Shown piece after piece: positions 9,501 to 17,979 of a DNA stretch of 64,000 bases. Made by a program: the position numbers and the translations under genes. This DNA comes from Nocardioides pini (GTDB lineage: Bacteria > Actinomycetota > Actinomycetes > Propionibacteriales > Nocardioidaceae), in contig NZ_JAPPUX010000004.1 in assembly GCF_026712185.1 (NCBI RefSeq), positions 1-64,000 of the forward strand, in the 5' to 3' direction. The notes under the pieces were generated by a model. That model did not search any database. It saw nothing but the letters and a program-made list of their open reading frames with translations, and had not been told where the DNA came from. Numbering within the stretch: position 1 is the stretch's first letter; each line of letters begins with the position of its first letter.

Positions 9501-10412
9501 ATGATCGAGCTCACCGACACCAACTCGTCCAAGATCGCCGCGGAGTTCATCCGATCCCGCACCCGGGCAGGAAGCCCCGCCATGGGCATGGTGATGACCC
9601 TGGTCATCGTCGCGCCCGAGGAGGACGCGCCCGAGGCGATGGCGGCCGCCAAGCGTGCCTCGCGCGAGCACCCCTCGCGGGTGCTGGGCGTGATCCTCGG
9701 TGACGCCCGCGGCGCCGCCCAGGTCCACGCCCAGGTCGGCAGCGGCGACGGCTGGGGCGGCGAGATCGCCGTGATCCGGCTCAAGGGCGAGGTGGTCAAG
9801 CACGCCGAGTCGGTCGTGCTGCCCCTCCTCCTGCCGGACTCCCCCGTCGCGATCTGGTGGCCGACGTCCGCGCCCGCCGACCCGGCGGCCGACCCGCTCG
9901 GAGCCCTGGCCCAGCGGCGCATCACCGACTCCGCGGCGGTCCCGCGCGGGAAGTCGACGGCGATGCTGAACCAGTGCCGCACGTACGCCCCCGGCAACAC
10001 CGACCTGAGCTGGACGCGGCTGACGCCGTGGCGCGCGCTGCTCGCCGCCGCCCTCGACCAGCACCCGCTCAAGGTGACGCGGGCCAAGGTCACGGCCGAG
10101 CGGATCAGCCCCAGCGCCGACCTGCTGGTGGCCTGGCTCAGTGACCGCCTCAAGGTCGAGGTCGCCCGCGGCAACTCCGACGGACCCGGCATCACCGAGG
10201 TGAGCATGGAGACCAAGGAGGGGCCGATCCGCATCTCGCGCGCCGACGGCCGCCTGGCGACGTTCTCCTCCCCCCACCGGCCCGACCGGCCGGTCGCGCT
10301 GAAGCGCCGCGAGGTGCCCGCCCTGCTCGCGGAGGAGCTGCGCCGCCTCGACGAGGACGACGTCTACGCCGAGGTCGCCGCCCGCCTGGTCAAGCTGAGG
10401 AGCACGAAGTGA
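9501..10412 (+). CDS. opcA: glucose-6-phosphate dehydrogenase assembly protein OpcA
   Basis: A 303-residue OpcA-type protein, a family found next to zwf in actinobacteria and cyanobacteria that promotes assembly or redox control of G6PDH. Recognisable stretches are LPDSPVAIWWPTSAP, AQRRITDSA, and DLSWTRLTPWRALLAAALD. Start ATG at 9501 follows GGAGGAGG in the zwf tail. The stop overlaps the pgl GTG start (GTGA). Position and sequence agree, so the assignment is firm, although the molecular mechanism is known only for a few homologues. Confidence 0.93.
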   Translation: MIELTDTNSSKIAAEFIRSRTRAGSPAMGMVMTLVIVAPEEDAPEAMAAAKRASREHPSRVLGVILGDARGAAQVHAQVGSGDGWGGEIAVIRLKGEVVKHAESVVLPLLLPDSPVAIWWPTSAPADPAADPLGALAQRRITDSAAVPRGKSTAMLNQCRTYAPGNTDLSWTRLTPWRALLAAALDQHPLKVTRAKVTAERISPSADLLVAWLSDRLKVEVARGNSDGPGITEVSMETKEGPIRISRADGRLATFSSPHRPDRPVALKRREVPALLAEELRRLDEDDVYAEVAARLVKLRSTK

Positions 10413-11134
10413 ACGACCCCGAGGTCCGCCGCCACGACGACGCCGACGTCCTCGTCGGCGACGTCGCGTCCGCCCTGCTCGACCGGCTCGAGGCCGCGCA
10501 GGCGCGCGGCGAGGTCCCGCAGGTCGGGCTCACGGGCGGCACCATCGCCGAGGAGCTCCACCGCGAGCTCGCCCGCCGGGCCGTCGACTCCGCGGTCGAC
10601 TGGTCCCGCGTCGTGTTCTGGTGGGGCGACGAGCGCTTCGTCCCCGCCGACTCCCCCGACCGCAACGCCCGGCAGGCCCGCGAGTCGTTCCTCGGCCACG
10701 TGCCCGTCGACCCCGCCAACGTCCACGAGGTGCCGGCCAGCGACCAGGTGGCGACCGCGGAGGACGCGGCCGCGGCGTACGGCGAGGCGATGCGCGAGCA
10801 CGGCGCCGGGTTCTTCGAGGTGCTGATGCTCGGCATCGGGCCCGACGGCCACTGCGCGTCGCTCTTCCCCGGCCACGCGGCCCTGGAGGCCCGCGACGCG
10901 ATCGCGGTCGCCGTGCACGACTCCCCCAAGCCGCCGCCCGACCGGGTCACGCTCACCTTCGAGGCGATGGAGCGCTGCCGCGCGGTGTGGTTCATCGCCA
11001 GCGGCGAGGGCAAGGCCGAGGCCGTCGCCCGCGCCCTGGCCGACGACGGCTCCGTCACCGAGACCCCCGCCCGCGGCGCCCGGGGCGAGGAGACCGTCTG
11101 GTGGCTCGACGAGGCCGCCGCCTCCGCCCTCTGA
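10409..11134 (+). CDS. pgl: 6-phosphogluconolactonase
   Basis: Hydrolyses 6-phosphogluconolactone, the product of Zwf. NagB/RpiA-like fold with LTGGT near the N-terminus, WWGDERFVP, and MLGIGPDGHCASLFPGH containing the catalytic Asp-Gly-His. The length of 241 residues is normal. GTG start overlaps the opcA stop by four bases. Its TGA (11132-11134) contributes two bases to the first unit of the 31-bp repeat array, so the operon ends exactly where the repeat island begins. Confidence 0.93.
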   Translation: MNDPEVRRHDDADVLVGDVASALLDRLEAAQARGEVPQVGLTGGTIAEELHRELARRAVDSAVDWSRVVFWWGDERFVPADSPDRNARQARESFLGHVPVDPANVHEVPASDQVATAEDAAAAYGEAMREHGAGFFEVLMLGIGPDGHCASLFPGHAALEARDAIAVAVHDSPKPPPDRVTLTFEAMERCRAVWFIASGEGKAEAVARALADDGSVTETPARGARGEETVWWLDEAAASAL

Positions 11135-11277
11135 CCGGGCACTTCCTCGCGCTGAAAGGCGCCGACCGGGCACTTCCTCGCGCTGGAACCCGCCGACCGG
11201 GCACTTCCTCGCGCTGGAACCCGCCGACCGGGCACTTCCTCGCGCTGAAAGGCGCCGACCGGGCACTTCCTCGCGCT
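11133..11277 (+). repeat. 31-bp tandem repeat array, left copy (4.7 units)
   Basis: Four full 31-bp units and one 21-bp core. Each unit is an invariant 21-bp core beginning GACCGGGCAC and ending CTCGCGCT, followed by 10 variable bases: GAAAGGCGCC, GGAACCCGCC, GGAACCCGCC, GAAAGGCGCC. The first GA belongs to the pgl TGA stop. The last CT, with the next base, forms the TAG stop of the convergent AbiEi-type gene (11276-11278). Because 31 is not a multiple of three, any translation rotates through all frames, so the array is not coding. Confidence 0.95.
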
Positions 11278-12268
11278 ACGGCCTGCCGAGGTCGACGTAC
11301 GTCCGACCGCGTAGGCCCATGGTCGCCCGTGCCGTGAGGTAGCCCCGGCAGAGACGGTCGCCCGCCGCGAGGTCGGATCCATAGACGTCCGTCTTGGTGA
11401 ACACCTCCATGGCCCACGCACGGCGGTCACGGAGCCACTGCAGACGGTCCTCGTCCGGCGCCTCGTCGTCCTCGCCGTGGAACTCCTCGCCGAAGTACTC
11501 GGCGCCGAACCGCACCTCCGGGTCGCCGACGTCGATCCGGAACCGCGGCGTGCCGTCATCCGCGTGCACCCAGATCTGGGTCATCGGACGCGCAGGGATG
11601 TCCGCCTCGTACCAGTGCAGCCGCAGCGCGCTCTCGGGCGGTGACTCCGCTCCGGGGTCCCCGAGCGCGGCCAGGCGGCGGAGCTGGACCACTCCGCGGT
11701 GGCCCCTGAACCTCTCGATCTCGTGGACGAGCTGGTCCTGGCTGACGCCGAGGCGGAGGAAGCCGTCGATGGCCGCGAGCGCGTCGTACCGCCAGAGCAG
11801 CCGGCCGAGGTCGCAGGCCGTGCGGAGCGCGGTCGTGACGGCGAGGCCGTCGATGTCCTCGACGTCCGTGGCGCTCAGGTGACGGATGCCGCTGCTCACG
11901 CCAGTGCGGCGCATCCTGCTGGCGCTGCTGCTGTAGAGGTCGAGCGCGGGCATCTCGTGGATGGCGCTGCGCGGGAGGGCATCGACCCCGCGGATCCACG
12001 CGGCGGTCCTGTCGACGACCACCACGTGCGGCGGCGCCACCAACGCGACCGCAGCGACGCGGAGGCGCAACGAGTCGGGCACCTGGGACGCCACGAAGAC
12101 CCCGCGCACCACCGGCCTCAGCAGGCCGAGCGCGACCAGCTTGCGGCGCAGGCTCGCCGGCACGCCGGCCGCGTCGGCCTCCTGCGCGGTGAACGGTCGG
12201 TCCACGGGCAAGGGCGCGGACACGTCGAGCAGGATGGCGTCACGGCACCACGTCGGCAGTCGAGGCAT
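11276..12268 (-). CDS. AbiEi-type winged-helix protein with nuclease-like C-terminus
   Basis: A 330-residue protein of the common actinobacterial type annotated as 'type IV toxin-antitoxin AbiEi family antitoxin domain'. Residues of about 15-60 look like the AbiEi winged helix (RPFTAQEADAAG ... LRRKLVALGLLRPVVRGVFV). The C-terminal third resembles a DUF559/Vsr-like PD-(D/E)XK fold: PESALR, RFRIDVGD, GAEYFGEEFHG, then DRLQWL. The likely nuclease residues are Glu, Asp and Glu in these motifs. No AbiEii toxin gene lies nearby. The stop overlaps the left repeat array, and the start is 61 bases from the right array. CATCGT lies 6 bases before the ATG, so it may be leaderless. Confidence 0.6.
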   Translation of the reverse strand: MPRLPTWCRDAILLDVSAPLPVDRPFTAQEADAAGVPASLRRKLVALGLLRPVVRGVFVASQVPDSLRLRVAAVALVAPPHVVVVDRTAAWIRGVDALPRSAIHEMPALDLYSSSASRMRRTGVSSGIRHLSATDVEDIDGLAVTTALRTACDLGRLLWRYDALAAIDGFLRLGVSQDQLVHEIERFRGHRGVVQLRRLAALGDPGAESPPESALRLHWYEADIPARPMTQIWVHADDGTPRFRIDVGDPEVRFGAEYFGEEFHGEDDEAPDEDRLQWLRDRRAWAMEVFTKTDVYGSDLAAGDRLCRGYLTARATMGLRGRTYVDLGRP

Positions 12269-12329
12269 GCTCGGACGATGCCCGAACAGCCCGCTTGCCG
12301 TCGTAGGTCATCCACAGGCAGACGGGCAC

Positions 12330-12505
12330 AGCGCGAGGAAGTGCCCGGTCGGCCGCTTTCAGCGCGAGGAAGTGCCCGGTCGGCGGGTTTCAGCGCGAGG
12401 AAGTGCCCGGTCGGCCGCTTTCAGCGCGAGGAAGTGCCCGGTCGGCGGGTTTCAGCGCGAGGAAGTGCCCGGTCGGCGGGTTCCAGCGCGAGGAAGTGCC
12501 CGGTC
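12330..12505 (-). repeat. 31-bp tandem repeat array, right copy (5.7 units, inverted)
   Basis: Six copies of the same 21-bp core, on the minus strand, starting at 12505 inside the rbpA stop and running toward the AbiEi gene. On the core's strand the 10-bp variable parts, read from rbpA outward, are GGAACCCGCC, GAAACCCGCC, GAAAGCGGCC, GAAACCCGCC, GAAAGCGGCC. All cores are identical to the left array. A period of 31 bp is close to three helical turns, so all cores would face the same side of the DNA. The array ends 61 bases before the AbiEi ATG, where it could act as upstream binding sites. Confidence 0.95.
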
Positions 12506-12863
12506 AGAAGATGATCTCGCCGGCCTTGCGGCGGCTGCGGAGGAGCGCGACGGCCTCGTCGAGGATGTCGGCCGCCTCGGTCTCGCTGCGACGCTCCTTC
12601 ACGTAGGCGAGGTGCGTCTTGTAGGGCTCGATCTTCGGCGCCGGGGGCGGGTTCTCGGAGTCGAGGCTGGCGGGCAGGCCGCACTTGGGGCAGTCCCACG
12701 ACTCGGGGACCGCGGCCTCGATCGCGAAGGTCACCACGGACCGGTGGTCGTGGCTGCAGAAGTACGTGACCGCCTGCCGCGGCGCGGCCTCTCCTCGCTC
12801 GGCCTCGCCCATCGGGCCGGCCCCGACTCGACTACCGCGGATCGCGTTCCCAGCACCAGCCAT
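12504..12863 (-). CDS. rbpA: RNA polymerase-binding protein RbpA
   Basis: Actinobacterial transcription activator that binds the housekeeping sigma factor and RNA polymerase core. The N-terminal tail GNAIRGSRVGAGPMGEAERG is diagnostic. Zinc-ribbon ligands appear as Cys36, His40, Cys58 and Cys61 (CSHDH ... CPKCG). The sigma-interacting C-terminal helix region follows KIEPYKTHLAYVKERRSE. The length of 119 residues is normal. It lies 32 bases downstream of secG at the end of the glycolytic operon. Its TGA shares bases with the first unit of the right repeat array. Confidence 0.95.
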   Translation of the reverse strand: MAGAGNAIRGSRVGAGPMGEAERGEAAPRQAVTYFCSHDHRSVVTFAIEAAVPESWDCPKCGLPASLDSENPPPAPKIEPYKTHLAYVKERRSETEAADILDEAVALLRSRRKAGEIIF

Positions 12864-12895
12864 GACGACTCCTTCTCAGCAAACGCTCGGGGGAC

Positions 12896-13135
12896 TCAGC
12901 TGCCCTGGTAGGCCATCAGCAGGCCCAGGGCGATGACACACGCAAACCAGATGACGCCGACCCCGATCGTGAACCGGTCGAGGTTGCGCTCCGCCACCGA
13001 CGATCCCCCCAGACTGCTGGTCACGCCACCGCCGAACATGTCGGAGAGGCCGCCCCCACGGCCCTTGTGGAGGAGCACCAGCAGGATCATGATCGCGCTC
13101 GTGAGGACGAGCAGGATGGTGAAAGCAAGAATCAC
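12896..13135 (-). CDS. secG: preprotein translocase subunit SecG
   Basis: A 79-residue membrane protein with two transmembrane helices (about 1-22 and 55-75) separated by the conserved HKGRGGGLSDMFGGG loop, the SecG signature. It assists SecYE in protein export. GTG start at 13135, forty-four bases after tpiA. The gap-pgk-tpiA-secG order is widespread in Gram-positive bacteria and supports the call. Confidence 0.95.
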   Translation of the reverse strand: MILAFTILLVLTSAIMILLVLLHKGRGGGLSDMFGGGVTSSLGGSSVAERNLDRFTIGVGVIWFACVIALGLLMAYQGS

Positions 13136-13179
13136 GATCGGAAGCCTACGTCACGACCACGTCGAACCGGTGAGCGCCC

Positions 13180-13983
13180 TCACAGCACCGGCATGTCGTA
13201 GAAACGGCAGATGCCGCCGAACTCGTCGACCTGCAGGCTGGCACCCCCGACGAGGCACCCGTCGACGTCGGCCTTCTCCATGATCCCGCCCACGTTGGCG
13301 GCCTTGACCGACCCGCCGTAGAGGATCCGCAGCCCGTCGGCCGCGCCGTCGCCGTGCACCTCGCGGACGCGCGCGCGGATCGCCGCGCAGACCTCCTGCG
13401 CGTCGTCCGGGGTCGCCACCTCGCCCGTCCCGATGGCCCAGACCGGCTCGTAGGCGACCACGAGGCCGGCCAGCTGCTCGGCGGTGAACCCGTCGAGCGA
13501 GCCGTCGAGCTGGGTGAGCGTGAAGGGGACGTGCTCGCCCGCCTGGCGCACGTCGAGGCCCTCCCCGACGCACACGATCGGCGTCATGCCGGCGTGGAGC
13601 GCCTTGTGGGCCTTGGCGTTGACCAGCTCGTCGGACTCGTTGTGGTACATCCGACGCTCGCTGTGCCCGACCACGACGTAGGAGCAGCCCAGCTTCGACA
13701 GCATGGCCGCGGAGATCTCACCGGTGTAGGCGCCGTTGTCGTGGACGGAGACGTCCTGGGCGCCGTAGCGGATCGACAGGCGGTCGCCGTCGACGAGCGT
13801 CTGCACCGAGCGCAGGTCGGTGAACGGCGGCACCACGACCACCTCGACCTTGCCGAAGTCGTGGCGCTTGTCCGACAACGTCCAGGCGAGCTTCTGGACC
13901 AGCACCACCGCTTCCTGGTGGTTGAGGTTCATCTTCCAGTTGCCCGCCATCAGCGGCGTGCGGTCGGTCTTGGACGCGGCCAC
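13180..13983 (-). CDS. tpiA: triosephosphate isomerase
   Basis: Interconverts glyceraldehyde-3-phosphate and dihydroxyacetone phosphate. Catalytic Lys17 (GNWKMN), His107 (VVGHSERR) and Glu179 ([11 protein letters not shown]) are present, with the phosphate-gripping loop and YGGSVK near the end. The length of 267 residues is normal. GTG start at 13983 comes two bases after the pgk stop, with GAGAGGGG inside the pgk end as the ribosome binding site. Confidence 0.96.
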   Translation of the reverse strand: MAASKTDRTPLMAGNWKMNLNHQEAVVLVQKLAWTLSDKRHDFGKVEVVVVPPFTDLRSVQTLVDGDRLSIRYGAQDVSVHDNGAYTGEISAAMLSKLGCSYVVVGHSERRMYHNESDELVNAKAHKALHAGMTPIVCVGEGLDVRQAGEHVPFTLTQLDGSLDGFTAEQLAGLVVAYEPVWAIGTGEVATPDDAQEVCAAIRARVREVHGDGAADGLRILYGGSVKAANVGGIMEKADVDGCLVGGASLQVDEFGGICRFYDMPVL

Positions 13984-13985
13984 GG

Positions 13986-15209
13986 TCAGCCCCTCTCGAG
14001 TACGGCGATGCCCGGGAGCTCCTTGCCCTCCAGGAACTCCAGCGACGCGCCACCGCCGGTGGAGATGTGGCCGAACGCGGCCTCGTCGAAGCCGAGCTGG
14101 CGCACGGCCGCGGCGGAGTCGCCGCCGCCGACGACCGACAGGCCGCCCGACGTGGTGACCTCGGTGAGCGCCTGCGCGACGGCACGGGTGCCGCTGGCGA
14201 AGGCGTCGGTCTCGAACACGCCCATCGGGCCGTTCCAGAAGACGGTCCTCGCGTCCGCCAGCGCGGCCGCGAAGGCAGCGGCCGACTCGGGCCCGATGTC
14301 GAGGCCGAGGGCGTCCGCCGGGATCTCCGAGGCGGGTACGACGGTGGGCTGCGGCTCGCGGTCGCCCGACGGGAACGCCGTGTCGACCACGACGTCGGTC
14401 GGGAGCAGGATCTCGACGCCCCGGTCCGCCGCCTCCTCGAGGTAGCGGGTGCAGGTGTCGAGCTGGTCGGCCTCCAGGAGGCTCTTGCCGACCTCGTGGC
14501 CCTGGGCCTTGAGGAAGGTGAAGACCATGCCGCCGCCGATGAGCAGCTTGTCGGCCTTGTCGATGAGGTTGTCGATGACCCCGAGCTTGTCGGAGACCTT
14601 CGACCCGCCCAGGACGACCACGTAGGGCCGCTCGGGCTCCTCGGTGAGGCGCCGCAGCACGTCGACCTCGGCGGCGACCAGGCCGCCCATCGCGGACGGC
14701 AGCCGCAGCGCGACGTCGTACACGCTCGCCTGCTTGCGGTGGACGACGCCGAACCCGTCGGAGACGAAGGCGTCGGCCAGCTGCGCGAGCTGGTCGGCGA
14801 ACGCGCCGCGCACGTCGTCGTCCTTGCTGGTCTCGCCGTCGTTGAAGCGGACGTTCTCCAGCAGGGCGACGTCGCCGTCCTCCAGGCCGGTGACGGTCTC
14901 CGACGCGCTCGCGCCGACGGTGTCGGTCGCGAACGCCACCGGGCGCCCGAGCAGCTCGGACAGGCGGCCGGCGACCGGCTCCAGCGAGTACGCCGGGTCC
15001 GGAGCGCCCTTGGGGCGGCCCAGGTGGGCGGTCACGACCACCCGGGCACCCGCGTCGGAGAGCTGCCTGATGGTCGGGACGCTCGCGCGGATCCGGCCGT
15101 CGTCGGTGATGGTGGTGCCGTCGAGGGGCACGTTGAGGTCCGAGCGGACCAGGACGCGCTTGCCTCTCAGGTCACCGAGGGAATCGATGCCAGCGGTGGA
15201 CTCGGCCAT
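13986..15209 (-). CDS. pgk: phosphoglycerate kinase
   Basis: ATP-forming step of glycolysis. The signature [12 protein letters not shown] lies at about 18-29. [19 protein letters not shown] and the C-terminal nucleotide region ([32 protein letters not shown]) follow in order. The length of 407 residues is standard. ATG at 15209 starts four bases after the gap stop, so gap, pgk and tpiA are tightly coupled. Confidence 0.96.
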   Translation of the reverse strand: MAESTAGIDSLGDLRGKRVLVRSDLNVPLDGTTITDDGRIRASVPTIRQLSDAGARVVVTAHLGRPKGAPDPAYSLEPVAGRLSELLGRPVAFATDTVGASASETVTGLEDGDVALLENVRFNDGETSKDDDVRGAFADQLAQLADAFVSDGFGVVHRKQASVYDVALRLPSAMGGLVAAEVDVLRRLTEEPERPYVVVLGGSKVSDKLGVIDNLIDKADKLLIGGGMVFTFLKAQGHEVGKSLLEADQLDTCTRYLEEAADRGVEILLPTDVVVDTAFPSGDREPQPTVVPASEIPADALGLDIGPESAAAFAAALADARTVFWNGPMGVFETDAFASGTRAVAQALTEVTTSGGLSVVGGGDSAAAVRQLGFDEAAFGHISTGGGASLEFLEGKELPGIAVLERG

Positions 15210-15213
15210 CGAA

Positions 15214-16310
<1,097 letters not shown>

Positions 16311-16337
16311 CGGTCTCCCGCGGTACGGACCAGTAAC

Positions 16338-16352
16338 TTTGGATCGATCAAA
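16338..16352. promoter_or_regulatory. AT-rich near-palindrome between gap and the ABC operon
   Basis: TTTGGATCGATCAAA is an imperfect palindrome centred on GATCGATC. It stands out as the only A/T-rich patch in the 244-base divergent gap 16210-16453. It lies upstream of the gap promoter candidate and about 100 bases before the ABC start, a position suited to a transcription-factor site serving either direction. The regulator is unknown. Confidence 0.35.
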
Positions 16353-16453
16353 CCGGGTCGTCGCCCCCTCGTCCGAGGATGCAGGTGCATGATGTCCCCG
16401 CACTCCGGGGAGGCCGGGTGACGAGAGGCGACACGGGTCCAGGAGGACGACAG

Positions 16454-17326
16454 GTGCAGGACGGGGGCGGCATCGGCGTCCGGTGCGCGGGCGTGGTGCA
16501 CCTCTACCGCACCTTCGAGGGCCACGACGTGGTGGCGCTGCAGGGCGTCGACCTCGAGATCGCGCCGGGGGAACGGGTGGCCTTCCTGGGTCCGAGCGGG
16601 TCCGGCAAGTCCACCCTGCTCGCGCTGCTCGGCGGCATCCAGCGACCCAGCGCCGGGCGCATCCTGCTCGGCGACGACGACATCTCACGGATGAGCGAGC
16701 GGCACCTGTCCCGGCTGCGGGCCCGCCGCGTGGCGACCATGCTCCAGGGGTCGACCCGCAACCTCCTCCCCTACACGACGGCGCGACGCAACATCGAGTT
16801 CGCCCGCATCGGCATGACGGCCGAGGAGGCCGACCGGGCGCCGAGCGTGACCGACCTGCTCGACCGGGTGGGCCTGTCCGACCAGGCCGACCAGGTGGTC
16901 AGCACCATGTCGGGCGGCCAGCGCCAGCGCCTTGCCCTCGCGTGCGCCGTGTCCACGACGCCGGGCCTGCTCCTCGCCGACGAGCCGACCAGCCAGCTCT
17001 CCCACGTCGACCGCGACGCGGTGGTCGGGCTGCTCCACGACCTCAACCGCGACTTCGGCACCACCGTCGTGGTGGTCACGCACCAGCCGGAGGTCGCAGC
17101 GACGTTCCCGCGCACCGTGACGATGAAGGGCGGCCGGGTCGGGTCCGAGGGGCACCACGGCGCCGAGTACGCCGTGATCGGCAACGAGGGCGTCCTGCAC
17201 CTGCCCACGCACCTGACCACGCAGTGGCCCGCCGGCACGCTCGTCCGCGTCGAGGCCGAGCCGCGCCGGATCGTCATCAGCCACCCGGCCGACGAGACCG
17301 GCATCCCGCGGGACGGTCTGCGATGA
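16454..17326 (+). CDS. ABC transporter ATPase, LolD/MacB-like (first)
   Basis: Nucleotide-binding subunit of about 290 residues. Walker A is GPSGSGKS, the signature MSGGQRQRLALA, Walker B LLLADEPTS, and the switch His is in VVTHQPE. The Q-loop reads MLQGSTRN. About 60 residues after the core ATPase domain form a C-terminal extension (EYAVIGNEGVLHLP ... ISHPADETG) of a type unusual for a minimal LolD. The GTG at 16454 is preceded by AGGAGG seven bases upstream, which fixes the start better than upstream in-frame codons. The stop overlaps the second ATPase (ATGA). Confidence 0.85.
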   Translation: MQDGGGIGVRCAGVVHLYRTFEGHDVVALQGVDLEIAPGERVAFLGPSGSGKSTLLALLGGIQRPSAGRILLGDDDISRMSERHLSRLRARRVATMLQGSTRNLLPYTTARRNIEFARIGMTAEEADRAPSVTDLLDRVGLSDQADQVVSTMSGGQRQRLALACAVSTTPGLLLADEPTSQLSHVDRDAVVGLLHDLNRDFGTTVVVVTHQPEVAATFPRTVTMKGGRVGSEGHHGAEYAVIGNEGVLHLPTHLTTQWPAGTLVRVEAEPRRIVISHPADETGIPRDGLR

Positions 17327-17979
17327 GCACCGTGACGGACGGCGCCGGCGACCTGGTCCTCGACCACGTCAGCTACCAGCCCGGGCCGCTGCTGCTCGAC
17401 GACGTCTCCGTGACCTTCGAGGCCGGCCGGGTGACGGCGCTGTCCGGGCCGAGCGGGTCGGGCAAGACGACGCTGCTCTCGATCGCCGGTGGCCTCATCG
17501 CCCCCAGCACGGGCACGGCGACGTACGCCGGCAGCGCGACGTGGCAGGGCGACGGCGACCCGCCTCCCGAGATCGCCTTCGTGCTCCAGGTCTACGGCCT
17601 GGTCCCCATCCTGTCCGCGCGCGAGAACGTCGCCATCGCACTCCGCGCCCGCGGGATCCCCTGGACCGACGCCTCCGACCGTGCCGAGGCAGCGCTGGCC
17701 CGCTTCGACATCGCCGACCTCGGCGACCGGCAGGTCGAGGAGCTCTCGGGCGGGCAGCTGCAGCGCGTCGCGTGTGCCCGCGGCCTCGTCGTGGGCGCCC
17801 CGGTGCTGCTCGCCGACGAGCCGACCAGCGAGCTCGACCAGGGCAACGTCTCGGTCGTCCTGGACGCGCTGCGCGCCGAGGCCGAACGCGGATGCGTCGT
17901 CGTCATCGCCACGCACGACCCCGCCATCGTCGAGCTCGCCGACCACCACGTCGCGATCGACGAGGGCCGGATCGCATGA
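17323..17979 (+). CDS. ABC transporter ATPase, LolD-like (second)
   Basis: A 218-residue ATPase with Walker A GPSGSGKTT, signature LSGGQLQRVACARG, Walker B VLLADEPTSELD and His in IATHDP. It is the canonical short LolD/FtsE form with no extension. It overlaps both neighbours by ATGA, so the four-gene set is one transcript. Two different ATPases beside two different FtsX permeases suggest that each side of the transporter is asymmetric. Confidence 0.88.
   Translation: MSTVTDGAGDLVLDHVSYQPGPLLLDDVSVTFEAGRVTALSGPSGSGKTTLLSIAGGLIAPSTGTATYAGSATWQGDGDPPPEIAFVLQVYGLVPILSARENVAIALRARGIPWTDASDRAEAALARFDIADLGDRQVEELSGGQLQRVACARGLVVGAPVLLADEPTSELDQGNVSVVLDALRAEAERGCVVVIATHDPAIVELADHHVAIDEGRIA

Larger units (their letters stand above)
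11133..12505. other. repeat-bounded AbiEi island (candidate mobile or selfish unit)
   Basis: The two arrays are inverted relative to each other and both cores point inward at the single gene between them. The bounded unit is therefore 1,373 bp with terminal inverted repeats, like a small cassette. Both outer ends fall on the TGA of a flanking operon (pgl on the left, rbpA on the right), and the symmetry extends outward to TCTGA on each side. No transposase and no target-site duplication are visible. Mobility is inferred from the geometry alone; independent expansion of an intergenic repeat on either side is the alternative. Confidence 0.4.

Noticed and set aside
11276..12268. Complete AbiE toxin-antitoxin pair
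   Set aside because: No AbiEii-type nucleotidyltransferase gene lies next to it; both neighbours are housekeeping genes.
11133..12505. CRISPR array
   Set aside because: Linkers are only 10 bp and take a few recurring forms, units are 31 bp in total, and no cas genes are near. Spacers should be long and unique.
12330..12910. Proteins with repeating SARKCPV / FQREEVPG peptides read from the array
   Set aside because: A 31-bp unit rotates through all three frames, so these are translations of a repeat, with no ribosome binding sites and with the AbiEi and rbpA genes on the other strand.
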